From the NCBI RefSeq assembly GCF_026130545.1, contig NZ_JAMOIM010000020.1:32637-96636 (forward strand): DNA of 64,000 nucleotides, given 5' to 3'. A program made the translations under genes and the position numbers. Of the stretch, positions 63,530 through 64,000 are shown one piece after another. Source of the stretch: Lichenifustis flavocetrariae. Lineage in GTDB: Bacteria > Pseudomonadota > Alphaproteobacteria > Rhizobiales > Beijerinckiaceae. Every line of letters begins with the position of its first letter. The stretch's first letter is position 1. Below the pieces are notes generated by a model, which worked only from the letters and a program-made list of their open reading frames with translations, ran no database searches and was not told where the DNA came from.

Positions 63530-64000
63530 GCACCCCACGTTTCGGAGCCGCGCGTGAGGCGCGATGATGGCCACTCCGATGAGGTAGAGGGGGATGATTT
63601 GGCCAGTGACGACGATCGGCAAGGTGATCCGCATGATGCCCAGCGCGTACATGTTGGATATGGGGTCGGGCGCCGTGTTGAGGTGATCAGCGGGGTGGAG
63701 CGCCGTCGGCGTTGGGCGCGCGAGGAAAAGGCGCAGATCACGGCGGAGAGCTTTGTGCCCGGCGCCAATGTCTCGGACGTGGCGCGGCGTCATGGGATGA
63801 GCCTGGGCCTTCTTCACCACTGGCGACGCCTGGCGCGCGAGGCTGCGAGCGCCACCGCGGGCGCCAATACGACGTTCGTGCCTGTCCTGGCGATGGAGGA
63901 ATCCTGCGAGGCCAGGCCGAGCACTCATGGGGCCGTGATTGAAATTACACTCGGCGGCGCGTGCATCCGGGTTCATGGCCCGGTCGACGGCGCGGCGTTG
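63530..64000 (+). mobile_element. Left part of an IS66-type insertion sequence
   Basis: The TnpA frame begins 24 bases after the nuclease-NTPase gene and returns to high GC. The terminal inverted repeat of the element should lie just left of tnpA, possibly inside the 3' end of the defence gene, but I could not identify it without the other end. Boundaries are therefore approximate. Confidence 0.55.
63554..64000 (+). CDS. tnpA: IS66 family transposase accessory protein TnpA, 5' part
   Basis: The frame is open from GTG 63554, after a CGGAG site, to the right edge (149 codons, no stop). GRRVEVISGVERRRRWAREE followed by ITAESFVPGANVSDVARRHGMSLGLLHHWRRLAR is the helix-turn-helix core of IS66-type TnpA. 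The later part THGAVIEITLGGACIRVHG also fits the family. Another GTG within the frame may be the true start. The rest of the insertion sequence (tnpB, tnpC) would lie outside the window. Confidence 0.82.
   Translation, partial: MRRDDGHSDEVEGDDLASDDDRQGDPHDAQRVHVGYGVGRRVEVISGVERRRRWAREEKAQITAESFVPGANVSDVARRHGMSLGLLHHWRRLAREAASATAGANTTFVPVLAMEESCEARPSTHGAVIEITLGGACIRVHGPVDGAAL

Overview
The window is chromosomal DNA of a GC-rich alphaproteobacterium, most likely of the order Hyphomicrobiales (Rhizobiales). The evidence is the cell-cycle regulators SciP (DUF1153) and GcrA, clustered GANTC sites, a probable chromosome origin beside hemE, the argD-argF-hslO operon, a DUF1217 protein and a palindromic repeat of the type common in this order. 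I cannot name the genus. No rRNA, tRNA or CRISPR array was seen.

Left part (1-9.7 kb): the 3' end of a heptosyltransferase; a GFA-type zinc protein; a GbsR/MarR-type regulator with an operon of membrane proteins and an SDR-DoxX fusion, the two transcription units sharing a matching operator; a D-amino-acid dehydrogenase behind a textbook tandem glycine riboswitch; maf and ppsR; a gene-free 440-bp stretch (6672-7113) with DnaA-box-like sites, nine GANTC sites and AT-rich DNA, which I read as oriC; then hemE, hemJ and an LPG-synthase-like membrane protein.

Middle (9.7-37 kb): DUF3297, sciP, mnmA, a methyltransferase, an FAD-linked oxidase, a WYL regulator with a VOC protein, rpmJ with a structured leader, a TPR lipoprotein-like or secreted protein, two short-chain or MocA oxidoreductases, pyrC, a chemoreceptor, a fused hydantoinase/oxoprolinase, the acetate symporter pair DUF485-actP, argD-argF-hslO, gcrA, arfB, an O-antigen-ligase-like protein and a histidine-ammonia-lyase homologue that lacks the Ala-Ser-Gly triad needed to form the MIO cofactor.

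Right part (37-64 kb): a structured intergenic element; a gluconate-type operon (MFS, SDR, gluconokinase); a diguanylate cyclase; a surface or flagellar group (DUF1217 repeat protein, TPR-GT9-like protein, small glycosyltransferase); a Ser/Thr-rich protein; cobU; an aminotransferase with an orphan solute-binding protein; aroK-aroB; gloB with a cupin; an EAL protein; a band-7/NfeD pair; a palindromic repeat; and uvrB. Directly after uvrB comes a low-GC gene coding for an Mrr-like nuclease fused to a STAND-type NTPase, a probable anti-phage system, followed by the start of an IS66-type insertion sequence that runs off the window.

Common themes are origin-linked cell-cycle control (sciP, gcrA, GANTC, CtrA-like sites), arginine, pyrimidine, shikimate and haem biosynthesis, and an acquired defence island at the right edge.
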